Assembly (NCBI GenBank): GCA_964342855.1
Contig: CAYFIB010000032.1
Span: 1 to 32,443, forward strand
Direction: 5' to 3'
Length of the DNA stretch: 32,443 nucleotides
Source: JBCBJX01 sp964342855
GTDB taxonomy: Bacteria > Pseudomonadota > Alphaproteobacteria > Caulobacterales > Parvularculaceae
A program made the translations under genes and the position numbers. Shown here one piece after another: positions 1-8,442 of the stretch. Every line of letters starts with the position of its first letter. The first letter of the stretch is position 1. Under the pieces are notes generated by a model. It was not told the origin of the DNA. It saw only the letters and a list, made by a program, of their open reading frames with translations, and searched no databases.

Positions 1-2
1 TC

Positions 3-200
3 GAGGCGGGCGCGATCGCCGCGGCCGACGTGCTGGGAGACGCCGACCGTCGCGGCGGCGGTCGCGAGGGCGCGGAGCGGCGGGAGTTGCGCCGTGCGAT
101 CGCGCGCGCGCAGGGTAACATGAGCGAAGCGGCCCGCTTGCTTGGTGTCAGTCGGGCGACGCTCTATCGCCGCGCCCGGAAACTTGGTCTCTCGGTCTGA
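3..200 (+). CDS. Sigma-54-dependent transcriptional activator, C-terminal fragment (Fis-type HTH)
   Basis: This is the 3' end of a gene that starts before the window; 65 codons remain, ending in TGA at 198-200. The fragment has an Ala/Gly/Arg-rich linker and then a Fis-type helix-turn-helix: LRRAIARAQGN, then SEAARLLGVSRATLYRR, then KLGL at the very end. This is the usual C-terminus of NtrC/AcoR-family enhancer-binding proteins. The central AAA+ domain and the sensor domain are outside the window, so the effector is unknown. It lies 143 bp upstream of an AcoD/ExaC-type aldehyde dehydrogenase in the same direction. AcoR-like activators often control such genes, so it probably regulates it. Confidence is high for the Fis HTH, moderate for sigma-54 activator. 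Confidence 0.75.
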   Translation, partial: EAGAIAAADVLGDADRRGGGREGAERRELRRAIARAQGNMSEAARLLGVSRATLYRRARKLGLSV

Positions 201-220
201 GCGCTGAACGCGCCTGCGTC

Positions 221-240
221 CTGTCTCAGAACTGAGACAG
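221..240. promoter_or_regulatory. Perfect 8-bp dyad, candidate activator binding site upstream of aldehyde dehydrogenase
   Basis: CTGTCTCA and TGAGACAG form perfect inverted arms around a 4-bp centre. The site lies 20 bp after the regulator's stop codon and 104 bp before the aldehyde dehydrogenase ATG. The flanking regulator has a Fis-type DNA-binding domain, which binds such dyads as dimers, so an upstream activating sequence is the natural reading. A clean -24/-12 (GG-N10-GC) element was not found. The nearest GGCAC-containing candidates, at about 260-275 and 291-304, have wrong spacing. The dyad is directly visible; its role is inference. Confidence 0.5.
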
Positions 241-343
241 TTTCCGGACGACGCGCCTCGGCACCTCCTGTTCGCATCCCGCTTCGATGCGGCACCCTTC
301 GGCGCACCTTCGCACCAGACGGAGGCTGACAGGAGGAAAATTC

Positions 344-1867
344 ATGTCCGACGCGATTACATCCCCGCTCGATTTCAAGACCTCTCCCTTTCGCGCCCGC
401 TATGACAATTTCATCGGCGGCGCATTTGTTCCGCCTAAAGAGGGCAGATATTTCCAGAACCTTTCTCCGCTGACCGGCGAAGGGATCTGCGAGATCGCCC
501 GCTCCGGCGCCGCCGACATCGAGGCCGCTCTTGACGCCGCGCATGGCGCGAAGGACGCTTGGGCCCGCAGCTCGACCACCGAGCGCGCGAACATTCTCAA
601 CAGAATCGCCGATCGGATGGAGGCGAACCTCCCGCTGCTCGCACTATGTGAGACCTGGGACAACGGAAAGCCGATCCGCGAGACCATGGCGGCGGACCTT
701 CCGCTTGCGGTCGATCATTTCCGCTATTTCGCCGGGTGCATCCGCGCGCAGGAGGGCGGTATTTCGGAAATCGACCACGATACGGTCGCCTATCACTTCC
801 ATGAACCGCTGGGCGTGGTTGGCCAGATCATTCCGTGGAATTTCCCCATTCTGATGGCTGCCTGGAAGCTTGCACCGGCGCTCGCAGCCGGGAACTGCGT
901 CGTCCTGAAGCCAGCTGAGCAGACGCCGGCGACGATCATGGTGTTCGCCGAGTTGATCGCGGATCTTCTGCCCTCTGGCGTACTCAACATCGTCAACGGC
1001 TTCGGTCTCGAAGCCGGCAAGCCGCTCGCCTCCAGCCCGCGCATCTCCAAAGTGGCCTTCACGGGCGAGACGACGACGGGCCGACTCATCATGCAGTATG
1101 CGTCGGAAAACCTCATTCCGGTGACGCTGGAACTTGGCGGCAAGTCGCCGAATATCTTCTTTGAAGACGTCTGCCGCGAGGACGACGACTATTTCGACAA
1201 GGCGATCGAGGGCTTTGTCATGTTTGCGCTCAATCAGGGCGAAGTGTGCACCTGCCCGTCGCGCGCGCTCATTCATGAGGATATCTACGATCGCTTCATG
1301 GATCGCGCATTGGCGCGCGTCGGCGCCATCGTCCAAGGCGACCCGCGCGAGATGGAGACCATGATCGGGGCGCAGGCGAGCTCCGAGCAGAAAGAGAAGA
1401 TCCTCTCCTATTTCGACATCGGCCGTCAGGAAGGCGCCGAAGTGCTCGCTGGCGGGGCTGCGGCCGAACTCGGAGGGGACCTCAAGGGCGGATATTACGT
1501 TCAGCCCACGGTCCTCAAGGGCCACAACAAAATGCGTGTCTTTCAGGAAGAAATCTTCGGTCCGGTGGTGTCAGTGACCACGTTCAGAACTGACGAAGAA
1601 GCGCTGGAGATCGCCAACGACACGCTCTACGGCCTTGGCGCCGGCGTTTGGTCGCGCGATGCGAATACCTGCTACCGATTCGGCCGCGCCATTCTGTCTG
1701 GCAGGGTCTGGACGAACTGCTACCACGCCTACCCGGCGCACGCCGCTTTCGGCGGGTACAAACAATCCGGTATTGGACGGGAGAACCACGCCAGGATGCT
1801 GGATCATTATCAGCAGACGAAGAACATGCTCGTCAGCTACGCGCCCAAGAAGCTCGGCTTCTTCTAG
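344..1867 (+). CDS. NAD(P)-dependent aldehyde dehydrogenase, AcoD/ExaC-type
   Basis: This 507-residue protein has the usual length for acetaldehyde dehydrogenase of the AcoD/ExaC/AldB group. It would oxidise short-chain aldehydes to carboxylic acids with NAD(P)+ in the cytoplasm. Visible signatures are IIPWNFP of the cofactor fold (about residue 165), the general base Glu263 in LELGGKSPN, the catalytic Cys302 in NQGEVCTCPSR (the double-Cys form typical of this subgroup), and the EEIFGPV motif near residue 400. The ATG at 344 is chosen over an upstream in-frame ATG at 287 because AGGAGG lies at 331-336 and homologues begin near here. A Fis-type regulator lies upstream and a DUF779 gene downstream, a recurring partnership for these dehydrogenases. 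The substrate could be acetaldehyde or another alkanal; the sequence does not settle this. Confidence 0.93.
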   Translation: MSDAITSPLDFKTSPFRARYDNFIGGAFVPPKEGRYFQNLSPLTGEGICEIARSGAADIEAALDAAHGAKDAWARSSTTERANILNRIADRMEANLPLLALCETWDNGKPIRETMAADLPLAVDHFRYFAGCIRAQEGGISEIDHDTVAYHFHEPLGVVGQIIPWNFPILMAAWKLAPALAAGNCVVLKPAEQTPATIMVFAELIADLLPSGVLNIVNGFGLEAGKPLASSPRISKVAFTGETTTGRLIMQYASENLIPVTLELGGKSPNIFFEDVCREDDDYFDKAIEGFVMFALNQGEVCTCPSRALIHEDIYDRFMDRALARVGAIVQGDPREMETMIGAQASSEQKEKILSYFDIGRQEGAEVLAGGAAAELGGDLKGGYYVQPTVLKGHNKMRVFQEEIFGPVVSVTTFRTDEEALEIANDTLYGLGAGVWSRDANTCYRFGRAILSGRVWTNCYHAYPAHAAFGGYKQSGIGRENHARMLDHYQQTKNMLVSYAPKKLGFF

Positions 1868-1912
1868 GCGCTGATCCTCTTCTCCTCCGGTCGGCGCCAT
1901 TCGCCGCCTCGA

Positions 1913-1935
1913 ACCGCCGTTTAGCAGTCGGCGGT
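1913..1935 (+). other. Hairpin between aldehyde dehydrogenase and DUF779 gene
   Basis: ACCGCCG and CGGCGGT form a perfect 7-bp stem around a 9-nt loop in the 117-bp gap. The downstream CGGATTTTCC has only four T residues, so this is at best a weak terminator. It may instead be a processing or stability element that lowers expression of the second gene relative to the first. Confidence 0.35.
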
Positions 1936-1984
1936 CGGATTTTCCGGTCCCGGGCGATGCGGTCGGCCGGAGGAGAAACTCGAT

Positions 1985-2395
1985 TTGACGCGTATCCCCA
2001 CATCTGAAGAGATCCTCATGAAAAACGATCCTCCGCCGCGCGTTGTTGCGACTGACGAAGCGCGCGTGCTGATTTCGGAAATCAGGGTCGATCATCCCCA
2101 CATCCTGTTTCATCAGTCAGGCGGATGTTGCGACGGGTCCAGCCCGATGTGCTATCCTGCGAACGAGTTCAGCGTCGGCGAGCGTGATGTCCAGCTTGGT
2201 GAAATCGACGGCGCGCCGGTCTACATCTCCGGAACTCAGTTCGAAGTCTGGAAACACACGCAATTGATTCTGGACGTTGTACCGGGCCGTGGCGGTATGT
2301 TTTCCCTTGATAACGGCAGGGAGAAGCGCTTCCTCACCCGCTCGCGGACATTTTCGGACGAGGAGCTGGCGGCGCTCTGCGCCACCGAAAAGTAG
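1985..2395 (+). CDS. DUF779 domain-containing protein
   Basis: This is a 136-residue protein of the DUF779 family, which has no established function but is repeatedly found beside aldehyde dehydrogenases, as here. The diagnostic core is FHQSGGCCDGSSPMCYP (residues 42-58), with His43, Cys48, Cys49 and Cys56, followed by WKHTQLILDVVPGRGGMFS. The conserved Cys/His cluster suggests metal or thiol chemistry, but that is inference. A TTG start at 1985 is preferred because GGAGGAG at 1969-1975 sits at good spacing. The alternative ATG at 2018 would shorten the product by 11 residues and has only a weak ribosome site, although the family homology begins after it. It probably shares a transcript with the dehydrogenase. 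A co-chaperone or accessory role for the enzyme is possible but unproven. Confidence 0.85.
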   Translation: MTRIPTSEEILMKNDPPPRVVATDEARVLISEIRVDHPHILFHQSGGCCDGSSPMCYPANEFSVGERDVQLGEIDGAPVYISGTQFEVWKHTQLILDVVPGRGGMFSLDNGREKRFLTRSRTFSDEELAALCATEK

Positions 2396-2441
2396 CGTGG
2401 GTTCATTTGCGGCCGCCCGTTTTCGGAGATAGAGCGGCGCA

Positions 2442-3824
2442 ATGACCAAACGCCTCCACATCCGCACCTACGGGTGCCAGATGAACGTCTATGATTCGGA
2501 ACGCATGGCCGGGCTCCTGAAGCCGCTCGGCTATGAGGTATCGGACGAGGCGGACGGCGCGGATCTTGTCGTCCTCAACACCTGCCATATTCGCGAAAAG
2601 GCGGCGGAGAAGGTCTATTCGGAGCTCGGCCGCATTCGCTCTCTCAAAGAGAAAAAGGCGGCGGCGGGCGGCGAGATGAAAGTCGCCGTCGCCGGGTGCG
2701 TCGCGCAGGCCGAAGGCGCGGAGATACAGACGCGCGCGCCGGTGGTCGATCTCGTCGTCGGCCCGCAGAGCTATCACAAACTCCCGGAGCTGATCGCCCG
2801 CGCCCACCGCGCCGAGGGCCGGGCGCTGGAGACGGAGTTCGAGGTCGAGGAGAAATTCGACCGCCTCGCCGAGGCGCGCGAGGCGGACGGCCCGTCCGCC
2901 TTCGTCACCATTCAGGAAGGGTGCGACAAGTTCTGTACCTTCTGCGTTGTTCCTTATACGCGGGGGCCGGAAGTCTCCCGCTCCGTCGATGCGGTGACGA
3001 CGGAGGTTCGCGCGCTGGTCGCTCAGGGCGTGCGGGAGATTACCCTCCTCGGGCAGAACGTGAACGCCTATCGGGGCGCCGCGCCCGCTGGTTCCGGCGC
3101 CGAAACCATGGGCCTCGGCGAGCTTGTTCGGCTGCTCGCGAAGATCGACGGGCTGGAGCGCATCCGCTTCACCACCTCCCATCCGCGGGACATGGACGAG
3201 GCGCTGGTGGAAGCCTTCGGGAGCGAGCCGAAGCTCATGCCCTATCTCCACCTGCCGGTGCAGTCGGGCTCCGACACCATTCTGAAGGCCATGAACCGCG
3301 GCCATACGGCGGACCACTATGTTCGTCTGATCGAGCAGGTCCGCGCCGCGCGGCCGGATATCGCCATCTCCGGCGATCTCATCGTCGGTTTCCCGGGCGA
3401 GACGGACGCCGATTTCGAGGCTACCATGGAGGTCGCGCGGGCGGTCGAGTACGCCTCGTGCTTCTCGTTCAAGTATTCGCGCCGACCGGGCACACCCGGC
3501 GCGGCCATGCCGAAACAGCTCGCCGAAGACGTGAAGGACTCGCGCCTAGCCCGGCTGCAGGCGCTTCTCAACGATCACCAACTGGCGTTCAACCGGGCGC
3601 AGGTCGGGCGGACCCTGCCGGTGCTTTTCGAGAAACCGGGCCGCAAGGCTGGCCAGCTCATCGGCAAGAGCCCCTATCTTCAGAGCGTGCATGCCGACGC
3701 GCCGGCGGCTATGATCGGTCAGATCGTTCGCGCCGAGATCGTGGACGCCGGGCCGAACAGCCTCGCTGGTCGATTGTCCGGCGCGGCGCCTGACGACGCG
3801 GAAAAGGACCAGACCGCCGCTTGA
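2442..3824 (+). CDS. miaB: tRNA-2-methylthio-N6-dimethylallyladenosine synthase MiaB
   Basis: This 460-residue radical-SAM methylthiotransferase adds the 2-methylthio group to i6A37 of tRNAs reading UNN codons. The N-terminal UPF0004 domain begins RTYGCQMN and supplies the auxiliary-cluster cysteines Cys12, Cys48 and Cys86. The radical-SAM CxxxCxxC motif is Cys161-Cys165-Cys168 in GCDKFCTFC, and a C-terminal TRAM-like region follows from about residue 385. QMNVYDSE after the first cysteine and the GCDKFCTFCVVPYTRG form mark MiaB rather than MtaB or RimO. Its stop overlaps the TTG start of ybeZ, so the two are translationally coupled. It begins the conserved miaB-ybeZ-ybeY-corC-lnt order. All cysteines needed are present. 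Confidence 0.97.
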   Translation: MTKRLHIRTYGCQMNVYDSERMAGLLKPLGYEVSDEADGADLVVLNTCHIREKAAEKVYSELGRIRSLKEKKAAAGGEMKVAVAGCVAQAEGAEIQTRAPVVDLVVGPQSYHKLPELIARAHRAEGRALETEFEVEEKFDRLAEAREADGPSAFVTIQEGCDKFCTFCVVPYTRGPEVSRSVDAVTTEVRALVAQGVREITLLGQNVNAYRGAAPAGSGAETMGLGELVRLLAKIDGLERIRFTTSHPRDMDEALVEAFGSEPKLMPYLHLPVQSGSDTILKAMNRGHTADHYVRLIEQVRAARPDIAISGDLIVGFPGETDADFEATMEVARAVEYASCFSFKYSRRPGTPGAAMPKQLAEDVKDSRLARLQALLNDHQLAFNRAQVGRTLPVLFEKPGRKAGQLIGKSPYLQSVHADAPAAMIGQIVRAEIVDAGPNSLAGRLSGAAPDDAEKDQTAA

Positions 3825-4834
3825 GCATCGCCGCTGTTTCTTCCGAGGACGATCCCGTCCGAACCGACATCTTCATGGTCTCGCCCTCCGCGCGCGCCCG
3901 CGATCTCTCGGGGCCGTCGGACCAGTTTCTCGTGCGCCTTGAAAATGCGTTCGGCGTGGTCATCAGCCCGCGCGGCGATCGCATCGCGGTCACCGGCGAG
4001 CCGTACGAGCGGGAGCTGGTGTTGAAGGCGCTGCGGTCTCTCGACGATCGTCTGGAGCAGGGCCTGCCGGTCGATCTGGCGGAGATCGACGCCGCCGTGC
4101 GTTTCGCGAGAGCCGGAGAAGGCGCCTCGAACGTCCGGCTCGAGACGCCGCGCCGGACGATCACCGCGCGCACGCAGGCCCAGTCGGCGTATATCGAGGC
4201 CTTGGGCTCGCACGATCTCACCTTCGGCGTCGGTCCGGCGGGTACGGGCAAGACCTATCTCGCGGTCGCCGCCGCCGTCGCGGCGCTCAATGCACGGATG
4301 GTCGACAAGCTAGTCCTCTGTCGTCCCGCGGTCGAGGCGGGCGAGCGCATCGGGTTTCTTCCGGGCGACATGAAGGAGAAGGTCGATCCCTATCTCCGCC
4401 CGCTCTATGATTCCCTTGCGGACATGATCCACGCCGAGCCCCTTGCGCGGCACATGATCGAGGGGCGGATCGAAGTCGCGCCGCTCGCCTTCATGCGAGG
4501 ACGGACGTTCACGCGCGCATTCGTCATCCTCGATGAAGCGCAGAACGCGACGGTCGGTCAGATGAAGATGTTCCTCACGCGCATGGGCGAAGGCTCGCGC
4601 ATGGCGGTGACGGGCGATCCGACCCAGACGGACCTGCCGCCGTCGGAATTCCCAGGGCTCGCCGACGCGCTGACGCTCCTGACAGGCGTGGAAGGCGTGG
4701 CGGTCGCGCGCTTCTCCGCGGCGGACGTCGTCCGGCACCCGATGGTCGCGCGCATCGTCGAGGCGTACGAAGCGCGTGATGCGGCGGCGCGCGCCAGCCT
4801 GCCGACAGCGCGGAGGCCCCGCAGCGATGGTTGA
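3821..4834 (+). CDS. ybeZ: PhoH-like ATPase (YbeZ)
   Basis: This 337-residue P-loop ATPase of the PhoH/YbeZ family is an RNA-associated, helicase-like protein linked to YbeY and ribosome/RNA metabolism. An N-terminal KH-like region (about 25-90) precedes the ATPase. Walker A is GPAGTGKT at 138-145, Walker B is FVILDEAQN, and VTGDPTQTDLP is the characteristic downstream motif. The TTG at 3821 overlaps the miaB TGA, which suggests coupled translation. A later ATG at 3875 is possible but lacks a clear ribosome site. The 3' end overlaps the ybeY start by 8 bp. The order ybeZ-ybeY is widely conserved and supports a shared function. Confidence 0.93.
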   Translation: MSIAAVSSEDDPVRTDIFMVSPSARARDLSGPSDQFLVRLENAFGVVISPRGDRIAVTGEPYERELVLKALRSLDDRLEQGLPVDLAEIDAAVRFARAGEGASNVRLETPRRTITARTQAQSAYIEALGSHDLTFGVGPAGTGKTYLAVAAAVAALNARMVDKLVLCRPAVEAGERIGFLPGDMKEKVDPYLRPLYDSLADMIHAEPLARHMIEGRIEVAPLAFMRGRTFTRAFVILDEAQNATVGQMKMFLTRMGEGSRMAVTGDPTQTDLPPSEFPGLADALTLLTGVEGVAVARFSAADVVRHPMVARIVEAYEARDAAARASLPTARRPRSDG

Positions 4835-5321
4835 GCCGGAAACAATCGTCGAAGACGCCCGTTGGTCCGACGCGCTCGATGTCGCCGCGTTGACGAACGA
4901 CGTCGCAAGCGCCGTCGCCGCCGAACTGGACGAGACGCTCGGCGCCTGGTGCGCGCTCTTCGCCGACGACGAAACCGTTCAGGCGCTCAACCGCGACCAC
5001 CGCGGCAAGGACGCGCCGACGAACGTTCTTTCCTTCCCCGCCGACGCTGACATGCCGGGGCCGCACGAGCCGGGCCTCGGGGACGTCGCGCTCGCTTTCG
5101 AGACCATCGCGCGGGAAGCCGACGACCACGGTCTCGATCTTCGGGCGCGAACGGCCCACATGCTCGCCCACGGCCTCTTGCATCTGCTAGGCTATGACCA
5201 TCAGGCCGACGAGGAGGCGGCCGACATGGAACGGATCGAAACGCGCGCGTTGGCGCGCCTCGGCTACGCCGACCCCTACGCCCCCGAACCTGAACCCGGC
5301 CTCGCCGAGGTCGGGTCATGA
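4827..5321 (+). CDS. ybeY: Endoribonuclease YbeY
   Basis: This 164-residue zinc-dependent single-strand endoribonuclease is involved in 16S rRNA maturation and 70S ribosome quality control. The defining H3xH5xH zinc motif is intact: His115, His119 and His125 in HGLLHLLGYDH. The upstream TNVLSFP block is also typical. The ATG at 4827 is chosen rather than an earlier in-frame start at 4776, because the extra 17 residues would be an out-of-frame shadow of the ybeZ tail and homologues begin here. It overlaps ybeZ by 8 bp and the next gene by 4 bp (ATGA), so it sits firmly inside the operon. Confidence 0.95.
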   Translation: MVEPETIVEDARWSDALDVAALTNDVASAVAAELDETLGAWCALFADDETVQALNRDHRGKDAPTNVLSFPADADMPGPHEPGLGDVALAFETIAREADDHGLDLRARTAHMLAHGLLHLLGYDHQADEEAADMERIETRALARLGYADPYAPEPEPGLAEVGS

Positions 5322-6211
5322 GCGCCCCCGGTCGACAGAACGGCGCGCCCCTTGGCCTTCGGCTGCCTTGGGGACGCAAACCGAACGCCGAAGAAAGCCT
5401 CGCCGAGGCGGTGCAGAACGGCGATGCAAGTGCGGGCGGCCTCAGCCAGTCCAAGCGGGAGATGATCGAGCGCGTCATCGCGTTCGATTCCAAGCGCGTC
5501 GCCGACGTCATGGCGCCGCGCGCGGACATCATCGGCGTCGATCTCGAAACACCGCTGCCGAGCCTCATCCGCGCCTTTTCCGACGCCGGACATTCGCGGC
5601 TGCCGGTCTATCGCGGCGATCTCGACGACCCTGTCGGCATGGTGCACATCAAGGACGTGATCGGACTTCTCGCCGATCCCGCCGCAATGGAAGGAAAGCC
5701 GGGCGATCCGATCCTCACGGGCCTCAAGCGGCAGGTGCTCTATACGCCACCCTCCATGCCGATCACGGATCTTCTCCTGCGCATGCAGGCCTCGCGCGTG
5801 CACATGGCGCTGGTCGTCGATGAGTACGGCGGCACGGATGGCCTCGTGACCATCGAGGATCTCGTCGAAGAGATCGTCGGCGAAATCAAGGACGAGCACG
5901 ACGAAGACGATGATCCGGCGGTGGTCGAGCGCGCCTCCGGCGGCTGGGACGTCGACGCGCGCGTGGAGCTCGATGATTTCCGTGAAGCGACGGGGCTTTC
6001 AATGTCCGTCGAAGACGAAAGCGAAATCGACACCGTGGGGGGCCTCGTCTTCAACCTCGCGGGCCGCGTACCGGTGCGCGGCGAGGTAATTGCGCACGCC
6101 GGCATCGAGTTCGAAGTCGTCGACGCCGATCCGCGGCGCATCCGGAAGATCCGGGTCCGGAAGGCGCCGCCGACGCCGGACGCCGCCATTGCGGACACCA
6201 TCGTCAAATGA
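5318..6211 (+). CDS. CBS-domain hemolysin/CorC family protein (TlyC-like)
   Basis: This 297-residue cytoplasmic protein has the architecture of CorC/TlyC. A short basic N-terminus and the MAPRADI motif (about residues 65-71) start a CBS-domain pair extending to about residue 190. The pair contains LPVYRGDLDDPVGMVHIKD and VDEYGGTDGLVTIEDLVEEI. A CorC_HlyC transporter-associated domain follows (about 205-290). There are no membrane segments, unlike the long CNNM/YfjD relatives. The family is linked to Mg2+/Co2+ homeostasis, and the older hemolysin label is not informative. ATGA overlaps join it to ybeY and lnt, matching the conserved ybeY-corC-lnt order. Confidence 0.9.
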   Translation: MSAPGRQNGAPLGLRLPWGRKPNAEESLAEAVQNGDASAGGLSQSKREMIERVIAFDSKRVADVMAPRADIIGVDLETPLPSLIRAFSDAGHSRLPVYRGDLDDPVGMVHIKDVIGLLADPAAMEGKPGDPILTGLKRQVLYTPPSMPITDLLLRMQASRVHMALVVDEYGGTDGLVTIEDLVEEIVGEIKDEHDEDDDPAVVERASGGWDVDARVELDDFREATGLSMSVEDESEIDTVGGLVFNLAGRVPVRGEVIAHAGIEFEVVDADPRRIRKIRVRKAPPTPDAAIADTIVK

Positions 6212-7851
6212 GCGAAACCCTGCGGGAAGGCTCGCGCGCGCGCGCCGTTATCGGCGCGGCGTTCATGCGTCTCGTCGCGCTGCGCGAGCGCATGGGACGC
6301 CTTTCCGGCTGGCGCGCCCTTGCGGCGAACATCGTCGCCGGCGCCGTCGCTGCGGCGTCGTTCGCGCCGGTATATTTCTGGCCGGGCCTGCCCGTCGGGT
6401 TCGCCGTTTTCTTCTGGAGCCTCGACGCTGCGCGGGTCGGACCGAAACCGGCGCGCGCCGGCGCCCTGCGCGGCTGGGCGTTCGGCTTCGGCTATTTCCT
6501 CGTCTCCACCTATTGGATGTCGTTCTCCATGCTGGTGCAGGCGGAGCAATTCGCGTGGATGATGCCGATCGCCATTCTTGGCATGCCGACATTCCTTGGC
6601 GTCTTTATAGCCGCAGCAGGCGCAATCGCCGCGCGGGTTTCCGGCGGTTCAGCGCGACGCATGCTGGCGCTCATTTTCGCGTTCTCGCTAATGGAGTACG
6701 CCCGCGGCCATGTGTTGACGGGGCTCCCTTGGAATCTCGTCGGACAGGCGCTAGCAGCGCAGGCCGCGCCCATTCAGCTTGCAGCCTATATCGGCCCCTA
6801 CGGATTAAGCCTCGTATTGATTGCGATAGCGCTATTGCCAGCGTTGGCCGGGTATGCGCCCGGCCCGAAACGGGCCTTTCTGCCGATCCTTGTTTCGGCG
6901 GCGAGCGTCTTCGGGCTCTACGGCCTTGGCCTCGCGCGTCTCGCTTTTCATCCGATCGCCGATAGAACCGACGCGGTCGTGCGCGTGGTGCAGCCAAGCA
7001 TTCCCCAGCGTGAGAAAATCGATCCGGATTTTTACTGGGCCAACCTCGATCGCAATCTCGCGCTCTCCGCGGCGCCGACCATGCCGGACGTCGAGACGTT
7101 CATCCTCTGGGGCGAAAACGGCGCGCCGCTTCTCGGCGATTTTCCGCAGGCGCGCGATTATATCTCGGCGCGCCTTCCGGCAGGATCGACATTGCTTGCG
7201 GGGGCCGTCCGCCAGATCGAGAAGGACGGCGTGGAGCGGTACACGAACGGCCTCGTCGCCGTGGACGCCGACAGCGCCGATGTTCTCGACGTTTACGACA
7301 AGCACCATCTTGTGCCGTTCGGGGAATACCTGCCGTTTGAGACGCCGCTGCGCGCCATCGGACTTTCGCAACTCGCGCCGTTCGAAGACGGGCTCGTGCC
7401 CGGGCCGGGGCCGCGAACGCTCGATATCGCGGGCGTCCGCCTCGCGCCGATGATCTGCTACGAGACGATTTTTCCGGGATCGGTCTACCCGCGAGGCGAT
7501 CGCCCGGAATGGATCGCCATCGTGACGAATGACGGCTGGTACGGCGACAGCTCCGGCCCGCGTCAGCACCTCGATCAGGCGCGGCTGCGGGCGGTGGAGA
7601 ACGGGTTGCCGATCGCCCGCGCCGCGAACACGGGCGTATCCACCATGATAGACCCGTACGGACGGTATCGGGCCCGCATTGATCTCTATCAGGAAGGGTA
7701 CTTCGACGCCGTCCTTCCTAAGCCAGCGTCAGCGACGCTCTACTCGATGTTCGGGGACGCATTGTACGCTTTGTTGATGCTGATCCTCGGTGCTATGATC
7801 GTGGCATGGGCGCGGCTCAGGGCCTTGACGGCGCGCCTTCTCGCGCATTAG
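6208..7851 (+). CDS. lnt: Apolipoprotein N-acyltransferase Lnt
   Basis: This 547-residue inner-membrane enzyme N-acylates the lipidated cysteine of lipoproteins, the last step of lipoprotein maturation. About eight hydrophobic segments occupy residues 30-260 and near 520-540, flanking a periplasmic nitrilase-like domain. The catalytic triad can be read: Glu303 in LWGENG, Lys365 in DKHHLVPFGEYLP and Cys417 in MICYETIFP. The spacings closely match those of the E. coli enzyme. The ATG overlaps the preceding stop as ATGA. Lipoproteins encoded in this window (SCO1 and possibly the CE15 esterase) would be substrates. Confidence 0.96.
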   Translation: MSETLREGSRARAVIGAAFMRLVALRERMGRLSGWRALAANIVAGAVAAASFAPVYFWPGLPVGFAVFFWSLDAARVGPKPARAGALRGWAFGFGYFLVSTYWMSFSMLVQAEQFAWMMPIAILGMPTFLGVFIAAAGAIAARVSGGSARRMLALIFAFSLMEYARGHVLTGLPWNLVGQALAAQAAPIQLAAYIGPYGLSLVLIAIALLPALAGYAPGPKRAFLPILVSAASVFGLYGLGLARLAFHPIADRTDAVVRVVQPSIPQREKIDPDFYWANLDRNLALSAAPTMPDVETFILWGENGAPLLGDFPQARDYISARLPAGSTLLAGAVRQIEKDGVERYTNGLVAVDADSADVLDVYDKHHLVPFGEYLPFETPLRAIGLSQLAPFEDGLVPGPGPRTLDIAGVRLAPMICYETIFPGSVYPRGDRPEWIAIVTNDGWYGDSSGPRQHLDQARLRAVENGLPIARAANTGVSTMIDPYGRYRARIDLYQEGYFDAVLPKPASATLYSMFGDALYALLMLILGAMIVAWARLRALTARLLAH

Positions 7852-7929
7852 GCAGGTTGTGCGGGGGCGGCGCCGCGACGAGAGCGAGCAAAAGCTCTAA
7901 CACTCGATCGCGCGGACAGGACCGCGATT

Positions 7930-8388
7930 GTGACAAAAAAATCTCCGAACCCGGTGGATCACCATGTTGGCGCACGCGTGCGCATGCGGCGCATGCTGCT
8001 TGGCGTCAGCCAGGACAAGCTCGGCGAAGCGCTGGGGCTGACGTTCCAGCAGGTCCAGAAATACGAGAAAGGCGCGAACCGTATTGGCGCGAGCCGTCTC
8101 TACGACATCGCCAAAATTCTCGACGTGCCGATCCAGTATTTCTTTGAGGATTTTGCGGGCGACAGCGAGGCCGAAGGCTTCGCCGAGGAAGCCGGCGCCT
8201 ACGCCGCCCATGATGAGACGACGCGCTTCATGGCCTCCGCCGAGGGCGTCGAACTTTGTCGCGCTTTCAGCTCCGTTCGCGATCCGAGCGTGCGGCGTCG
8301 GGTGATCGATCTCGTGAAGGCGCTGGGCGAGCCGCTGGAAGAGCGCGCGCGACCGACGCCCATGCGCAAAGGCGTCGTGAACGCCTGA
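7930..8388 (+). CDS. XRE-family helix-turn-helix transcriptional regulator
   Basis: This 152-residue protein has an N-terminal Cro/C1-type HTH (about residues 14-70). The recognisable core is LGVSQDKLGEALGLTFQQVQKYEKG. An acidic linker and a helical C-terminal part follow. Small XRE regulators in this exact place, between lnt and metK, are common in alphaproteobacteria. The start is GTG at 7930, with AGGA upstream in the 78-bp gap after lnt. Its target is not known. Proximity makes metK or the operon itself plausible but unproven, and the palindrome before metK is one candidate site. It has no visible ligand-binding domain. Confidence 0.88.
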   Translation: MTKKSPNPVDHHVGARVRMRRMLLGVSQDKLGEALGLTFQQVQKYEKGANRIGASRLYDIAKILDVPIQYFFEDFAGDSEAEGFAEEAGAYAAHDETTRFMASAEGVELCRAFSSVRDPSVRRRVIDLVKALGEPLEERARPTPMRKGVVNA

Positions 8389-8442
8389 CCGCGGCGCCAA
8401 CGGTCGGCGCATGGACAAAGGCGGGCCCCCTCAGTATGAGCG

